From the NCBI RefSeq assembly GCF_027307225.1, contig NZ_DAHUXJ010000015.1, positions 124,001 to 188,000 of the forward strand: a stretch of 64,000 nucleotides of DNA. The letters are read 5' to 3'. This stretch comes from Bradyrhizobium sp. (lineage in GTDB: Bacteria; Pseudomonadota; Alphaproteobacteria; Rhizobiales; Xanthobacteraceae). The notes beneath the pieces are model-generated. The model did not search any database, had not been told where the DNA came from, and worked only from the letters and a program-made list of their open reading frames with translations. Positions 42,164 through 51,759 of this stretch are shown piece after piece. The position numbers were made by a program, and so were the translations under genes. How positions within the stretch are numbered: the stretch's first letter is position 1; each line of letters begins with the position of its first letter.

Positions 42164-43357
42164 TCAGGCGGCGCGATCCAACAGCTTCTTCGCCTTGGCC
42201 TCCATGTCGAGGCGAGCATCCTGATGCGGCTTGTCGCGTGCGACGGCGGTGATGCCCTGCACGAAATCAAAGATGCTTTCAGGCGGCCGCCCCTCCTCCG
42301 CCAGCACCGTGTCAATCACCTTGGCTGTCTCGGCCTTGGAGAAGCCGCGGCGACGCAGAAACTCAGTGCGATCCTCGTCGCTATGCGCCACGATCCGCTC
42401 GCGCGCGGCCTTGATGCCATTGACGAAGGGCATGGGTGACGAGTTGGCGAAGTTCAGCAGCGCTGGGGCCGCCTCGTGCGCAAAGCGGGAGGCCGCGTAT
42501 TTCGAATGGCGAATGATGATCTCCTCGAAATCTTCCACGCCCCACAGATTGCGATTTTGGCAAACTGCGCGGAGGTAGAAGCTCGCCATGCCAAGCGTCT
42601 TGGCGCCTACTTCCGAGTTCCAGCAATAGAAGCCGCGGAAATAGAGGTCGGGCGAGCCGTCCCGGAGACGGCCAGCTTCGATCGGGTTCAGGTCGTCGAC
42701 CAGGAAAAGGAAAACGTCCCTGTCGGATGCATAGAGGGTCGTCGTGTCCTTGGAGATGTCGACACGGGGATTGTAGATGCCGGTCGACCAGTCGAGCACG
42801 CCCGGTACCTTCCATCGCGTATCGCCCGTGCCGTTGCCGGCGATGCGCTGCACGGCCTCAACCAGTTCGTGGTCAAATATCCGGCCATAGTCCGGGCTGG
42901 TGACGGCGCGAAGCTCAACGCGACCATCGTCGGTTTCGAGCGTTTTGATCTGTTCGGCGCGATTGGCGGTCAGGCCATATTGCAGGTTGATCCCGGCGAG
43001 TGCCGCAGGGAGCTGCCGCAGGTAAGCGGCCGGAGCACCGACATGGCTTGCGAGCTGGCCGAAGCTCCAGTGGGTCGGCGCGACGGGCGTGTCCGAGCCG
43101 GGCAGCATCAGGGCCAAGCGCTCGGGATCGGTGCGGCTCGCCTCGACATGAATGAGCGCACTTTCGATCACGCGCGTGCGGCTGCGGTCCGTGCGATCAC
43201 GCACGGTGCGCGCCAACTCGTTGAGCGACAGATAGCGCTCGTCCGCCGGCCGAGAAAACCACTCGGAGGATACCCGACCGACGCGCTCGCCGCGGCTCAC
43301 GTCCACCCTGTAACCGCCGCTGGCGTCGCGGCTGGCATCAAGACTCTGCATGTTCAT
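42164..43357 (-). CDS. DUF932 family protein
   Basis: A 397-aa protein with the DUF932 core (SFGQLASHVGAPAAYLRQLP, ALAGINLQYGL, then DDGRVELRAVTSPDYGRIFD). DUF932 proteins are widespread in plasmids and phages and of uncertain function. The ATG at 43357 is preceded by GGAG; an ATG at 43372 is also possible. It is the first gene of the ParB-like operon. Confidence 0.85.
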   Translation of the reverse strand: MNMQSLDASRDASGGYRVDVSRGERVGRVSSEWFSRPADERYLSLNELARTVRDRTDRSRTRVIESALIHVEASRTDPERLALMLPGSDTPVAPTHWSFGQLASHVGAPAAYLRQLPAALAGINLQYGLTANRAEQIKTLETDDGRVELRAVTSPDYGRIFDHELVEAVQRIAGNGTGDTRWKVPGVLDWSTGIYNPRVDISKDTTTLYASDRDVFLFLVDDLNPIEAGRLRDGSPDLYFRGFYCWNSEVGAKTLGMASFYLRAVCQNRNLWGVEDFEEIIIRHSKYAASRFAHEAAPALLNFANSSPMPFVNGIKAARERIVAHSDEDRTEFLRRRGFSKAETAKVIDTVLAEEGRPPESIFDFVQGITAVARDKPHQDARLDMEAKAKKLLDRAA

Positions 43358-43841
43358 GAGAGCAATCTCCATGACGGGCACCGGAAGACTCTCCTCCGGT
43401 CCTCGACCCGTCATGACCAACCCGGCCTGCACTCTTCCTCTCGCTCAGCGCTGCCTCAGCGCCCACGACGGGTTACGAAGCGGTCGAGCGAAGCCGCAAA
43501 CACCGCGTCAGGGATGGAGCCCGAAAGGGGGAAAACCCGGCGTAAGCCGGAGTTTCAGCGCAGCCGACGGCCCGGTCCCGGAGGGAGACGCCCAACCTTC
43601 CGGACCACCAGGCGGCACCGGGGTTTGTTCAGGTTCCCCATGCTGCCGCCGGCTTTGGCTTTTCCTTCGGCCAAATTACACGTTACAAATCAATTCGTTA
43701 TAGCCCGCAAGCCCCAGAAGCCAAATGGTTCAGGCTTTATTGACGGCGAGCCGCCAAGCTGTTGACTTGGTTCCGCGCCGAGCCATCTTTAAGGTGTGAG
43801 CTGCAGCTTGGACGTATTTTAAGACGGTGAAGGTAATGGGC
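43358..43841. other. Divergent promoter region with hairpins
   Basis: No gene seen. It contains the hairpin CCGGC-gtaa-GCCGG near 43534-43547 and the phrase GATGGAGCCCGAAAGGG near 43514-43530, which I recall as recurring in such plasmid-like spacers. The AT-rich part near 43675-43705 probably carries the minus-strand promoter of the DUF932 gene. Confidence 0.45.
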
Positions 43842-44099
43842 ATGTTTCCCGCGTCGGTTCTGACGACCGTGAATGCGCCGTACAGCAAGAAGCTGGACGC
43901 GCCGACGCTTGCCCATTGTCTGACGCATCCTGAGGCCGCCAAGGCCTGGCCCGGGCAGATGTCGGCGTTTTTCGGCGAAGTCGCCCCGGAGTTGCAGAAG
44001 GCTTTTGCGGGCGCATTTCACATCAGCGAAGCAGAGCTCGTCACCGCCGCAAAGACATTCGCGCAATTCTCCGGCGAATCCTATCCACTCGCCGCGTGA
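43842..44099 (+). CDS. Small partner of the AbiEii-type toxin, candidate antitoxin
   Basis: An 85-aa protein (MFPASVLTTVNAPYSKKLDA, LAHCLTHPEAAKAWPGQM) of unknown family. The ATG at 43842 has GAAGG at proper distance; alternative starts lie 6 and 15 bp upstream. Its stop overlaps the GTG of the toxin-like gene (GTGA), so the two are co-translated. It is not an AbiEi-type winged-helix antitoxin, which is much longer. Confidence 0.6.
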   Translation: MFPASVLTTVNAPYSKKLDAPTLAHCLTHPEAAKAWPGQMSAFFGEVAPELQKAFAGAFHISEAELVTAAKTFAQFSGESYPLAA

Positions 44100-44752
44100 G
44101 CGCAGACGGACCAGACTGGGCGCGTCTTTTTCGCATCGCCTGCTCGCTGATACGTCAGGTCAACTCCGAGCAGCTCATCATCGATACATGGTCGTTCGGC
44201 GGCGGCACGGCGATGATGCTGCAAATTGGTCATCGCGAGAGCCACGACGTCGATATCTTTCTGCCCGATGCGCAGCTCCTGCCCTTTCTCGATCCCAAAC
44301 TGCATGATTTCGAGTTCGAGATCAGGCCATCGGACTACGGCGGCGACGGCACAGGCTTCCTCAAGCTGGCTTTCGAGAGTCTCGGCGAGATCGACTTCAT
44401 CGTAGCTCACGCCGTTACGGACATCGCGACGACGAGGCAGAAGATCGAGGGCGAGGAAGTCGACCTGGAAACGGTTGCGGAGGTCATTGCCAAGAAAATT
44501 CATTACCGCGGCGCGACGATCAAGCCGCGCGACATTTTTGACATTGCAGCGGCGGCACGCCACGATCGCGATTACATCATCAGCGCGCTGAAGCACCACA
44601 AGGATGACGTCGCCAAGACGCTGAGCGCGATCGAACGATTGAAACCGGACTTCGTCAATGCGACCATCGCAGAGCTCGCGATCAGGAACTCATTCAAACC
44701 GATCATCGGTACGGCCCTCGTTGAGGCGACCGAACTCCTTAAATCGATTTGA
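44096..44752 (+). CDS. AbiEii/AbiGii-type nucleotidyltransferase toxin
   Basis: A 218-aa protein with the nucleotidyltransferase motif FGGGTAMMLQIGHRESHDVD (the GG-T and D-x-D signature), later EVIAKKIHYRG and KPRDIFDIAAAARHD. AbiEii-type toxins of type IV toxin-antitoxin/abortive-infection systems share this pattern and modify RNA or nucleotides. It starts with GTG overlapping the upstream small gene. It probably helps stabilise the element or block phage. Confidence 0.82.
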   Translation: MSADGPDWARLFRIACSLIRQVNSEQLIIDTWSFGGGTAMMLQIGHRESHDVDIFLPDAQLLPFLDPKLHDFEFEIRPSDYGGDGTGFLKLAFESLGEIDFIVAHAVTDIATTRQKIEGEEVDLETVAEVIAKKIHYRGATIKPRDIFDIAAAARHDRDYIISALKHHKDDVAKTLSAIERLKPDFVNATIAELAIRNSFKPIIGTALVEATELLKSI

Positions 44753-44811
44753 TACATTCCGGCATACGAGCGAACGTCTTCCGAGAGCAAGCGTTGTTCA
44801 ATCATCAGGAA

Positions 44812-45009
44812 CTAGACTTGCGGAAACAGCACTTCTTCCCGCGTCTTGGTCTGCGCGTCATAGATCCGGATCTGAAGCATGGGAAAACGCTTCTTCAGCT
44901 CTTCCGCGCCCGTTTTGGCCCCATCCCTTGTGGCAAATTCGGCCTTGAGTCGACCGTCGACTTCAAGCGCATAACCTGAAGCCGGCAATTCGTGGGCGGT
45001 CGCAATCAT
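44812..45009 (-). CDS. Small conserved rhizobial protein
   Basis: A 65-aa protein (MIATAHELPASGYALEVDGR, EFATRDGAKTGAEELKKRFP) with a ribosome site (GGGA) before the ATG. Such proteins recur in Bradyrhizobium-type genomes. No known function. A GCGTGAG/CTCACGC hairpin lies in the gap behind it at 45052-45083. Confidence 0.65.
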   Translation of the reverse strand: MIATAHELPASGYALEVDGRLKAEFATRDGAKTGAEELKKRFPMLQIRIYDAQTKTREEVLFPQV

Positions 45010-45139
45010 TGTATTCCCTTTGTGCCGTGAGAAGGTAACGACGACTGCTTAGCGTGAGTCGCATAGAAGGCGCTAGCTCACGCCAATGTTGGTTCAGCTC
45101 TTAAATACCGAAGCTCCGAATCGCCGACTGCGCGCGCAC

Positions 45140-45661
45140 TCAAGGATGTGAGTTTGCATCATCCGAACAGTTGGTCGGGGCGCCGCCGGCCCTGATGCAC
45201 CCACGAAACAACCATGGCGCCACGTAGCTGCCCGCCCACATACCGCGCCCCGAACGGTCTGCATCGCGCTGGGCGGAGTTGTACTTCCCTTTCGAATATT
45301 GCGGCCAATCCAGCGCAAGGCCATTGCGAACAAGCCATTCCCCGAGATCGGCGCCGCCGACCGAGCAGATCGCTACACTCCGGCCGTATTGATCTTCTGA
45401 GACCGGCGTACAAGTCACTGGTCGCCGCGCGATGAAGGTGTCGAGATCATTGGCTGCGTTCGCCCCACAGCGATACAGGTTGCTATCCGCACCTCGGCAC
45501 AGCTGGCTGCTCTCCGGAGCATCAACGCCCCAGAGCCGGATGCGTGTCCCATGAATTTCCAGCGTATCGCCGTCGATGATGCTGGCTTGGCCAATGAGAT
45601 CATTTGCGAAGGACGTGCTGGACCCCAATAGAAACATCAGTAAGACGAGAGATCGATGCAT
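45140..45661 (-). CDS. Secreted thermonuclease-family (SNase) protein
   Basis: A 173-aa protein with a signal peptide (MHRSLVLLMFLLGSSTSFA) and an SNase-like OB fold: ASIIDGDTLEIHGTRIRLWG, then VDAPESSQLC, YGRSVAICSVGG and the catalytic-type Arg/Glu positions. It likely cuts extracellular or periplasmic nucleic acid. The ATG at 45661 gives the correct signal peptide; the longer frame is not needed. It precedes a cluster of DNA-repair genes. Confidence 0.87.
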   Translation of the reverse strand: MHRSLVLLMFLLGSSTSFANDLIGQASIIDGDTLEIHGTRIRLWGVDAPESSQLCRGADSNLYRCGANAANDLDTFIARRPVTCTPVSEDQYGRSVAICSVGGADLGEWLVRNGLALDWPQYSKGKYNSAQRDADRSGRGMWAGSYVAPWLFRGCIRAGGAPTNCSDDANSHP

Positions 45662-45684
45662 GCTTATGACCTTGGCACCTGTGG

Positions 45685-46242
45685 TTATCGCAAATTGCGT
45701 GGATTGAATTTCGGCCAGTTCTGAAGCGGCTTGAGTGACGGCAGATTCTCGGGTCGCTCCGGATAATGAAACTCCGTGCCCCGCAGCCACCGTCCCTCAA
45801 AGCGGTCCCAGAATAGGATTGCGTCCATCTGCCAGGTAAACTCGTAGACCCTCCAGACGCCGACATCCTCGATCACCTCGTCGGTCGCATTGAATGGCAG
45901 GCTGTTGAGCTTGCAGAGCGCGTCAATTTCATCCCAATGCTCGCGAATGTAGCGATCCTCGAGGGCAACATGGTACGGCCGGTCAGCACGCCAGCGCGAC
46001 GCGCCACCGCGTTGATAAAATCCCTGTCGCTGCATCAGAAATTCGGGAATGCGCGCGATCGCCTTGCCGATCCGGCGCGCTTCGTCCGAGGAAAGCTTGC
46101 TGACACCGAAGCTGTAGCGTTGCGTATCGTCGCGGCAATAGAGCCACGCAAGGGTCACGCCGTTGGCGTCCTTGACCACGTAGCACTCGGAATTCTCCCG
46201 GACCAAGGTCCAAGGTGGCTTGAAACGACGGCTTGACTCCAT
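45685..46242 (-). CDS. Hypothetical protein under a LexA box
   Basis: A 185-aa protein: RRFKPPWTLVRENSECYVVK, then DANGVTLAWLYCRDDTQRYS, a stretch I recall from small proteins of rhizobia. It is followed by a 120-residue part (VYEFTWQMDAILFWDRFEGR) I do not recognise. It may be a fusion of a common small protein with another module. No ribosome site is seen before the ATG. A GTTC-N7-GTTC box ends 3 bp upstream of the start, so SOS induction is likely. Confidence 0.65.
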   Translation of the reverse strand: MESSRRFKPPWTLVRENSECYVVKDANGVTLAWLYCRDDTQRYSFGVSKLSSDEARRIGKAIARIPEFLMQRQGFYQRGGASRWRADRPYHVALEDRYIREHWDEIDALCKLNSLPFNATDEVIEDVGVWRVYEFTWQMDAILFWDRFEGRWLRGTEFHYPERPENLPSLKPLQNWPKFNPRNLR

Positions 46243-46244
46243 GA

Positions 46245-46259
46245 GAACAAAATAAGAAC
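46245..46259 (-). promoter_or_regulatory. LexA (SOS) box, divergent promoter
   Basis: On the minus strand GTTC-TTATTTT-GTTC, an exact match to the alphaproteobacterial LexA consensus. It lies between the hypothetical gene at 45685-46242 and the plus-strand small gene at 46293, and could control both. It shares 13 of 15 bases with the box at 57885-57899. Confidence 0.75.
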
Positions 46260-46292
46260 ATAAACTGCCGATGGTCAACCTGGAACAACGCG

Positions 46293-46499
46293 ATGTCCTC
46301 GGTCTCCCAGCCGAAAGAACAAGACGATGGGCTGGAGGCCTCGGTGGACCAGGCAATCGCCGCTTGCGACGGCGACACGCGAGCGGCTGTTCGTGCGCTG
46401 ATTGTCGCGAACCATTTCCTGGAATCCGAGATAGCGGAGCTGAAAAAGGCCGTATCGCATGCGTACACGCGCGGTCGCTTTCGGACCTACAACGGATAG
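46293..46499 (+). CDS. Small conserved rhizobial protein
   Basis: A 68-aa protein (MSSVSQPKEQDDGLEASVDQ, then AIAACDGDTRAAVRALIVAN) with one helix-rich core. I recall proteins of this kind in many Bradyrhizobium/Mesorhizobium genomes; function unknown. It is divergent from the LexA-box gene. Confidence 0.65.
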   Translation: MSSVSQPKEQDDGLEASVDQAIAACDGDTRAAVRALIVANHFLESEIAELKKAVSHAYTRGRFRTYNG

Positions 46500-46519
46500 A
46501 TGCAAGGCGGAGTGAAATC

Positions 46520-46819
46520 GTGTCGAAACATCAGGACAAATGTTCGTTTATAACCGATGACCAGGCCGAGCACATGGGCGCCGACATGGCGATCCAGTTC
46601 ATGCTCATGACCTTGTTTCAAATCGTCTCTGGAATGGCGGATGATCCGCAAGGCTTCCGCTCGGACGTTCACAGGGAGCTTGCCGATCTCGTCGCAACGT
46701 ACAAATTGCCAGCGATGCCGGAAGATACCGAACGAAAAATTCGAGCCAGCGCCGGCAAGATCCTCGGCGGCATCATGATGCGGTCGTGCGAACAGGGCAT
46801 GGCGAGTAAGGTGTCCTGA
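46520..46819 (+). CDS. Conserved small hypothetical protein
   Basis: A 99-aa protein with a GTG start (GGCGGAG seven bases before it): [20 protein letters not shown], then [17 protein letters not shown] and [20 protein letters not shown]. It is helical, with a hydrophobic centre. The longer frame upstream overlaps the preceding gene in another phase. It precedes the SRAP gene by 20 bp, so they probably share a transcript. Confidence 0.62.
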   Translation: MSKHQDKCSFITDDQAEHMGADMAIQFMLMTLFQIVSGMADDPQGFRSDVHRELADLVATYKLPAMPEDTERKIRASAGKILGGIMMRSCEQGMASKVS

Positions 46820-46839
46820 TTGCCGAGAGTGAACTAGAG

Positions 46840-47502
46840 ATGTGCAATCTGTATTCGATCACGACCAACCAGGCGGCCATTGTCGGCCTGTTCCGGCGCA
46901 TGAACCGGTATGTCGGGAACCTGCCGCCGATGCCTGGCGTCTTTCCGGATTATCCGGCGCCGGTGGTCCGCAACGTCGGTGACGCTGAAGAGATGGTGTT
47001 GATGCGCTGGGGCATGCCGTCACCACCGAGGACCGGCGGCCCGCCGGTGACGAATATTCGCAATACATCTTCTCCCCACTGGCGCGGCTGGCTGAAGCCG
47101 GAAAACCGCTGTCTGGTGCCGGCGAACAGCTTCGCCGAGTACGCGCCCGAGACGAATCCGGAGACCAAGAAGAAGGACGTCGTCTGGTTCGCGCTCGATG
47201 ACAGCCGGCCGCTGTTTTGCTTCGCCGGCATCTGGACCGAATTCAAGGGCGATCGCGGCACGAAGTCGAAGCCGATTCCGGGGCCGCATTTGGTCTACGG
47301 CTTTCTGACGACCGCGCCGAACGCGGTCGTGGCGCCTATCCATTCAAAGGCAATGCCGGTGATCCTCACCACGGAGGAGGAGCGCGAGATCTGGATGCGC
47401 GCCCCGTGGGATGAGGCAAGAGCGCTGCAGCGTCCCCTGCCCGATGATGCACTACGAATCGTCATGCGCGGGATCGACAAAGAAGACAAAGCGGCGGCCT
47501 AA
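46840..47502 (+). CDS. SRAP-family protein (YedK/HMCES-like)
   Basis: A 220-aa protein of the SOS response-associated peptidase family, which crosslinks to abasic sites in single-stranded DNA to protect them. The catalytic Cys2 is present (MCNLYSI), together with NIRNTSSP, the Glu in NSFAEYAPE and the His in [11 protein letters not shown]. This is close to full family length. It is the first of several DNA-repair genes in this section. Confidence 0.93.
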   Translation: MCNLYSITTNQAAIVGLFRRMNRYVGNLPPMPGVFPDYPAPVVRNVGDAEEMVLMRWGMPSPPRTGGPPVTNIRNTSSPHWRGWLKPENRCLVPANSFAEYAPETNPETKKKDVVWFALDDSRPLFCFAGIWTEFKGDRGTKSKPIPGPHLVYGFLTTAPNAVVAPIHSKAMPVILTTEEEREIWMRAPWDEARALQRPLPDDALRIVMRGIDKEDKAAA

Positions 47503-47636
47503 GCTGACTGCAAGCAGTGCACCCGGACGACTAAGAATATTTACCACGCACCCTGACTGCAGCCGTAACGCAGTCGAATATGTTGCGGTTCTGGCGGAAA
47601 TCATCGAGCGTTGAATCTCAGCAGAGGAACTGATTC

Positions 47637-49709
47637 GTGCTCGCTTCGACAGCCGCATCATATCTTGAGTCGCTCAACCCGGAGCAGCGCCAGGCCGTCG
47701 AGCACGGTGTAACCGCCGACAGTCATATCGGAGTTCCTCTGCTCGTCATTGCCGGAGCCGGATCCGGCAAGACGAACACGCTTGCTCACCGGGTTGCCCA
47801 CCTCATTGTCAGCGGTGCTGATCCTCGCCGTATTCTCTTGATGACGTTTTCGCGCCGCGCTGCGTCCGAGATGTCGAAGCGCGTCGAGCGGATTGCTCGT
47901 AAGGTTCTTGGCAACAATGCCGGCATCATGACTGACGCGCTGAGTTGGGCCGGCACCTTCCACGGTATCGGTGCCCGATTGCTTCGCGAATATGCTGAGC
48001 AGATTGGTCTCAATCCCGCTTTCACCATTCATGATCGCGAAGACTCTGCCGATCTGATGAATCTGGTCAGGCATGAACGCGGTCTGTCGAAAACCGAGAG
48101 CCGCTTCCCGGCCAAGGGTACGTGCCTTTCGATCTACTCGCGCTGCGTCAACGCCGAGAGCGAACTTGAGCAGGTGCTGGGAGCCTTTTATCCCTAGTGC
48201 TCCGGCTGGGCCACCGAACTCAAGGAGCTGTTCGCGGCGTATGTCGAAGCCAAGCAGAAGCACAACGTTCTCGATTACGACGACCTCCTTCTCTACTGGG
48301 CGCAGATGATGTCCGACGCCGGCATCGCCGACGATATCGGCGGCCGGTTCGATCATGTGCTTGTCGACGAATACCAGGATACGAACCGCCTGCAGTCGTC
48401 GGTCCTGCTCGCGCTCAAACCCGGAGGCCGCGGCCTCACGGTCGTCGGCGACGATGCGCAGTCGATCTATTCTTTCCGTGCGGCCACCGTCCGCAACATC
48501 CTGGACTTCCCCGAGCAGTTCAGTCCGAAGGCAGAGATCATCACCCTAGACCGCAACTATCGTTCGACCCAGGCCATTCTTTCCGCCGCGAACGGCGTGA
48601 TCGATCTCGCCAGGGAGCGCTTCACCAAAAACCTCTGGACGGAGCGCACTTCATCGGCAAAGCCTCGCTTGGTCGCCGTTCGGGATGAGGCCGACCAGGC
48701 GCGCTACATCGTCGAGCGCATTCTCGAAAGCCGCGAGGAAGGTGCTCTCCTCAAGCAACAGGCGATACTCTTCCGGACGTCCTCGCACAGCGGACCGCTG
48801 GAGGTCGAGCTCACCCGTCGCAACATCCCGTTCGTGAAGTTCGGCGGTCTCAAGTTTCTCGACGCCGCGCACGTCAAGGACATGCTCGCGCTGCTGCGCT
48901 TCGTCGAGAACCCCCGCGATCGTGTCGCCGGCTTCCGCGTGATGCACCTGTTGCCGGGTGTCGGTCCCGCTTCCGCGCAGCGCATCCTCGATCGCATGGC
49001 GGAGGCAACCGATCCGCTCGAGGCACTTACCACCCTTCCCTCGCCACCCCGCGCCGGCGACGACTGGACCATTTTCGTCGAGGCGATCGGCAATCTCCGA
49101 TATTCGGAATGGCCTGCGGATCTGGAGCGTGCCCGTCTCTGGTACGACCCACATCTCGATCGCATCCACGAAGATGCAGAGGTTCGGCGTGCCGATCTCA
49201 TTCAACTCGAACAGATCGCTAGCGGACATGCCTCTCGCGAGCGCTTCCTGACGGAACTTACCCTGGACCCGCCGGACGCGACCAGCGATCAGGCGGGCGT
49301 GCCTCTGCTGGATGAGGACTATGTGATCCTGTCGACGATCCATTCGGCGAAAGGCCAGGAATGGAAGTCAGTCTACGTCCTCAACGTGGTCGACGGGTGC
49401 ATGCCATCAGACCTTGGAGCCGGGACGTCCGCTGAGCTCGAGGAGGAGCGCCGCCTGCTCTACGTCGCGATGACGCGTGCAAAGGACGATCTCCATCTGG
49501 TCGTGCCGCAGCGCTTCTTCACACACGGTCAGCATTCCCAGGGTGACCGCCATGTTTATGCATCGAGGACACGTTTCATACCCGAGAAGCTGCTCACCCT
49601 GTTCGAGCGCACAAATTGGCCGGTCGTGTCTCCGAGTGCCGCCGCGCGAGGCCCCAGCCAAGGCCCGCGCATTGACATCGGCGCGCGCATGCGGGGGATG
49701 TGGCGCTAG
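47637..49709 (+). pseudogene. UvrD/Rep-type DNA helicase interrupted by an amber codon
   Basis: Reads in one frame from 47637 to 49709 except for a TAG at 48195-48197. Before it: the Q motif region and Walker A VIAGAGSGKTNTLAHRVAHL, then LLMTFSRRAASEMSKR. After it: VLDYDDLLLYWAQMM, Walker B VLVDEYQDTN, DDAQSIYSFRAATVRNI, RNYRSTQAIL and STIHSAKGQEWKSVYVLNVV. The interrupted codon stands where relatives have Trp (PWCSGW), so one TGG-to-TAG change explains it. The 690-codon total is normal length. A sequencing error is possible. Confidence 0.87.
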
Positions 49710-49837
49710 TGGACATTCCGAATAGGCAGGATCCGCCCGGCAGCAACTCGCAGCCGGGCCGATCTCGCTTTCCAAATCTGCGATATCGCCCGGAACGATC
49801 GGCCGGGTGCGGGGATTCATCCCAGCAGGAGATTCCA

Positions 49838-50104
49838 ATGCTGAGGACGAAAGAGCGCCGATCTGCAACCCGCAGCCTGCGCGGCTGGGCTATCTCGGTC
49901 CTGCGGGAGGCAGGCGCGATCCGGGAGTGCGAGACACACGGCTGGATGCAAGAGCGTGCCGACCCGCACGCCCGCGAACGCGCTTTCGACATCGCCCGCC
50001 AGGATCCCCCCGAGGGGCTCTCTGCCGCCAAGGCGACCGCAGAGATCGAGGACGTATTGAACTCGATCGGCGACACGTGCCCCGAATGTCCGCCGGACTG
50101 CTAA
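49838..50104 (+). CDS. Conserved hypothetical rhizobial protein
   Basis: An 88-aa protein (MLRTKERRSATRSLRGWAIS, VLREAGAIRECETHGW, later DPHARERAFDIARQDPPEGL) of a kind I recall from Bradyrhizobium-type genomes. It ends with a Cys pair region (CPECPPDC). The ATG at 49838 follows GGAG; the frame is open upstream to 49700. A strong stem-loop follows. Confidence 0.65.
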   Translation: MLRTKERRSATRSLRGWAISVLREAGAIRECETHGWMQERADPHARERAFDIARQDPPEGLSAAKATAEIEDVLNSIGDTCPECPPDC

Positions 50105-50109
50105 AGGGC

Positions 50110-50133
50110 CTGGCGCCGGGAGACCGGCGCCAG
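50110..50133 (+). terminator. Stem-loop terminator
   Basis: CTGGCGCCG-ggagac-CGGCGCCAG, a perfect 9-bp stem five bases after the preceding stop codon. There is no strong T-run, so termination may be Rho-aided. It separates the preceding gene from the minus-strand kinase. Confidence 0.65.
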
Positions 50134-50271
50134 CCAAAGAGACTGGCCTAGCGTCCGCGCCGCTCTTCGACTCGCTTGCGGCTATTGCCGACCTTCTTGG
50201 CTACCTTTTTGACCGCGGTCGCCGCTTCTGGCAATGGGCAGAGAACCGCTGGGTAGCGCCCTGATCGTGCC

Positions 50272-51483
50272 TCAAGCTAGGGTGGTCGTCTCCAAGGGCA
50301 TATCAAGCTGGACGGTTACGCCTTTTGGCGTGTTGGACGCCACTGCCATGCGTCCGCCGAGTTGAGCGATCAGGCTCTTGATCACCTTGAAGCCCAGGCT
50401 TGCGCGCGGCTCGTCGATATCGAAATCCTTCGGCAGTCCAATTCCACGATCAGACACCTCGACATGCAAATCGTCACCTCGCCGTTCGCCCGAGACCTGG
50501 ATTTCGCCAGATCCATCGGGGTAGGCATGCTTGGCGGAATTCGTCACGAGCTCATTGATCAACAGGCCCAGCGGAATCGCCTTGTCAGCCGAAATCATCA
50601 GATGACCAAAGCTGCAGACGACCTTGTGGGACATCGTTTCCTGTAGCTTGCCGCAAAGCTCGCCGGCGAAATCGGCGATGTCGACAAACCCGATCTTGTT
50701 GCTGCGCCACAAATGGTCGTGGACCTGGGCAATGGTGGTGATGCGCGACGCGGCGTCCTTGAGCGCATTTCGGACTTCCTCTGACTGCGCGCCACGGCTC
50801 TGCACCCGCAGCAGCCCGACCACCGATGCGAGGCTGTTCTTGACGCGGTGGCTCATCTCCCGCGTTAGCATGGCCTGGTGATCGAGGGCCTGCCGCAGAT
50901 CGGCGTCAGCATGCTGGCGCTCGATGGCAATGCCAAGCAGCCCGGCGAAGCCGGCAAGGAAGTCCGCGTCTGCGACATCGAACTGCCCGGGTTCGGGACT
51001 GTCGACCTCGAGGACGCCGAATGGAAGATGCCCTTCGCCGCCTCGCGCGATCAGGACGTTGATTGCGCGCCGGATGCCGTGATCCGTCAGCAGCTTCGGC
51101 GTTCGAAACCGCGTTTCCTCCTGAAGGTGGTTGGAGATGACCATTTGTCCGGTTTGGAAAGCGTAGCCAGCAGGCGATCCCAGGTCGAGCCCCAGAGACA
51201 CTCGACCGACGATCCCCGGTTCCCAACCGACGCCGGCGCGGACCAGCAGGCGATCATCGTCGGGCAGATATTCCAGTACCTTGGCGAACCGAGTGTCGAG
51301 TCCTTGGGCGCAGAGTTCGGTCGCACGCTGCAGGATTTGCCCGATGTCGCGGGTCTGCAGCGCGGAGCGGCCAAACTCACCCAGCAGGGACTGCTGCCGC
51401 AGGCGGTAAGGGAGCTCTTGCCTGGTGACATCGGTCGAAGCGGAAGGCTCCGATGTCGACTCCTTCCCAGGTCGGTCGCTCAT
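50272..51483 (-). CDS. GAF-domain sensor histidine kinase (HisKA_2/HWE type)
   Basis: A 403-aa cytoplasmic kinase. A GAF domain (about 30-170, GVGWEPGIVGRVSLGLDLGS) is followed by the phospho-acceptor region EMSHRVKNSLASVVGLLRVQ and a HATPase with N box INELVTNSAKHAYPDGSGEI and DRGIGLPKDFD. These are the HisKA_2/HWE hallmarks, common in Alphaproteobacteria. The ATG at 51483 has a ribosome-like GAGGGG upstream. A response regulator is divergent 276 bp away and is the likely partner. Confidence 0.9.
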   Translation of the reverse strand: MSDRPGKESTSEPSASTDVTRQELPYRLRQQSLLGEFGRSALQTRDIGQILQRATELCAQGLDTRFAKVLEYLPDDDRLLVRAGVGWEPGIVGRVSLGLDLGSPAGYAFQTGQMVISNHLQEETRFRTPKLLTDHGIRRAINVLIARGGEGHLPFGVLEVDSPEPGQFDVADADFLAGFAGLLGIAIERQHADADLRQALDHQAMLTREMSHRVKNSLASVVGLLRVQSRGAQSEEVRNALKDAASRITTIAQVHDHLWRSNKIGFVDIADFAGELCGKLQETMSHKVVCSFGHLMISADKAIPLGLLINELVTNSAKHAYPDGSGEIQVSGERRGDDLHVEVSDRGIGLPKDFDIDEPRASLGFKVIKSLIAQLGGRMAVASNTPKGVTVQLDMPLETTTLA

Positions 51484-51759
51484 GCATTGTCCCCTCGGAT
51501 CGAGGTCGCGGTTGACTTCGAGGAAACGTAGCACAACACCGTCGGTGTGGTGAGGATTTCAAGCCGGGAACCGCTCCGAGGCCGGTGATCTCGGATCAAG
51601 CGCGCCCGATCATCCGCTCGTCATGCAGCTCATCGGCCAAACGTGGCGGTTGGAGAGATAAAAAGGCGCGGGGCCTGGGTACACGGGAACGAAAGGTCAC
51701 TGATGCACTTGGGGGAGTCTAGGGGACAAACCGAAGAGCGCAGGAAGAGAAGCCATGAT

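Noticed and set aside
42476..43765. 429-aa open frame antisense to DUF932
   Set aside because: Same reason: a shadow of the real minus-strand gene, running on into the spacer.
50149..50240. Lysine-rich minus-strand frame (AVKKVAKKVGNSRKRVEERR)
   Set aside because: Only about 26 residues from a TTG without a ribosome site; possibly a decayed tail.
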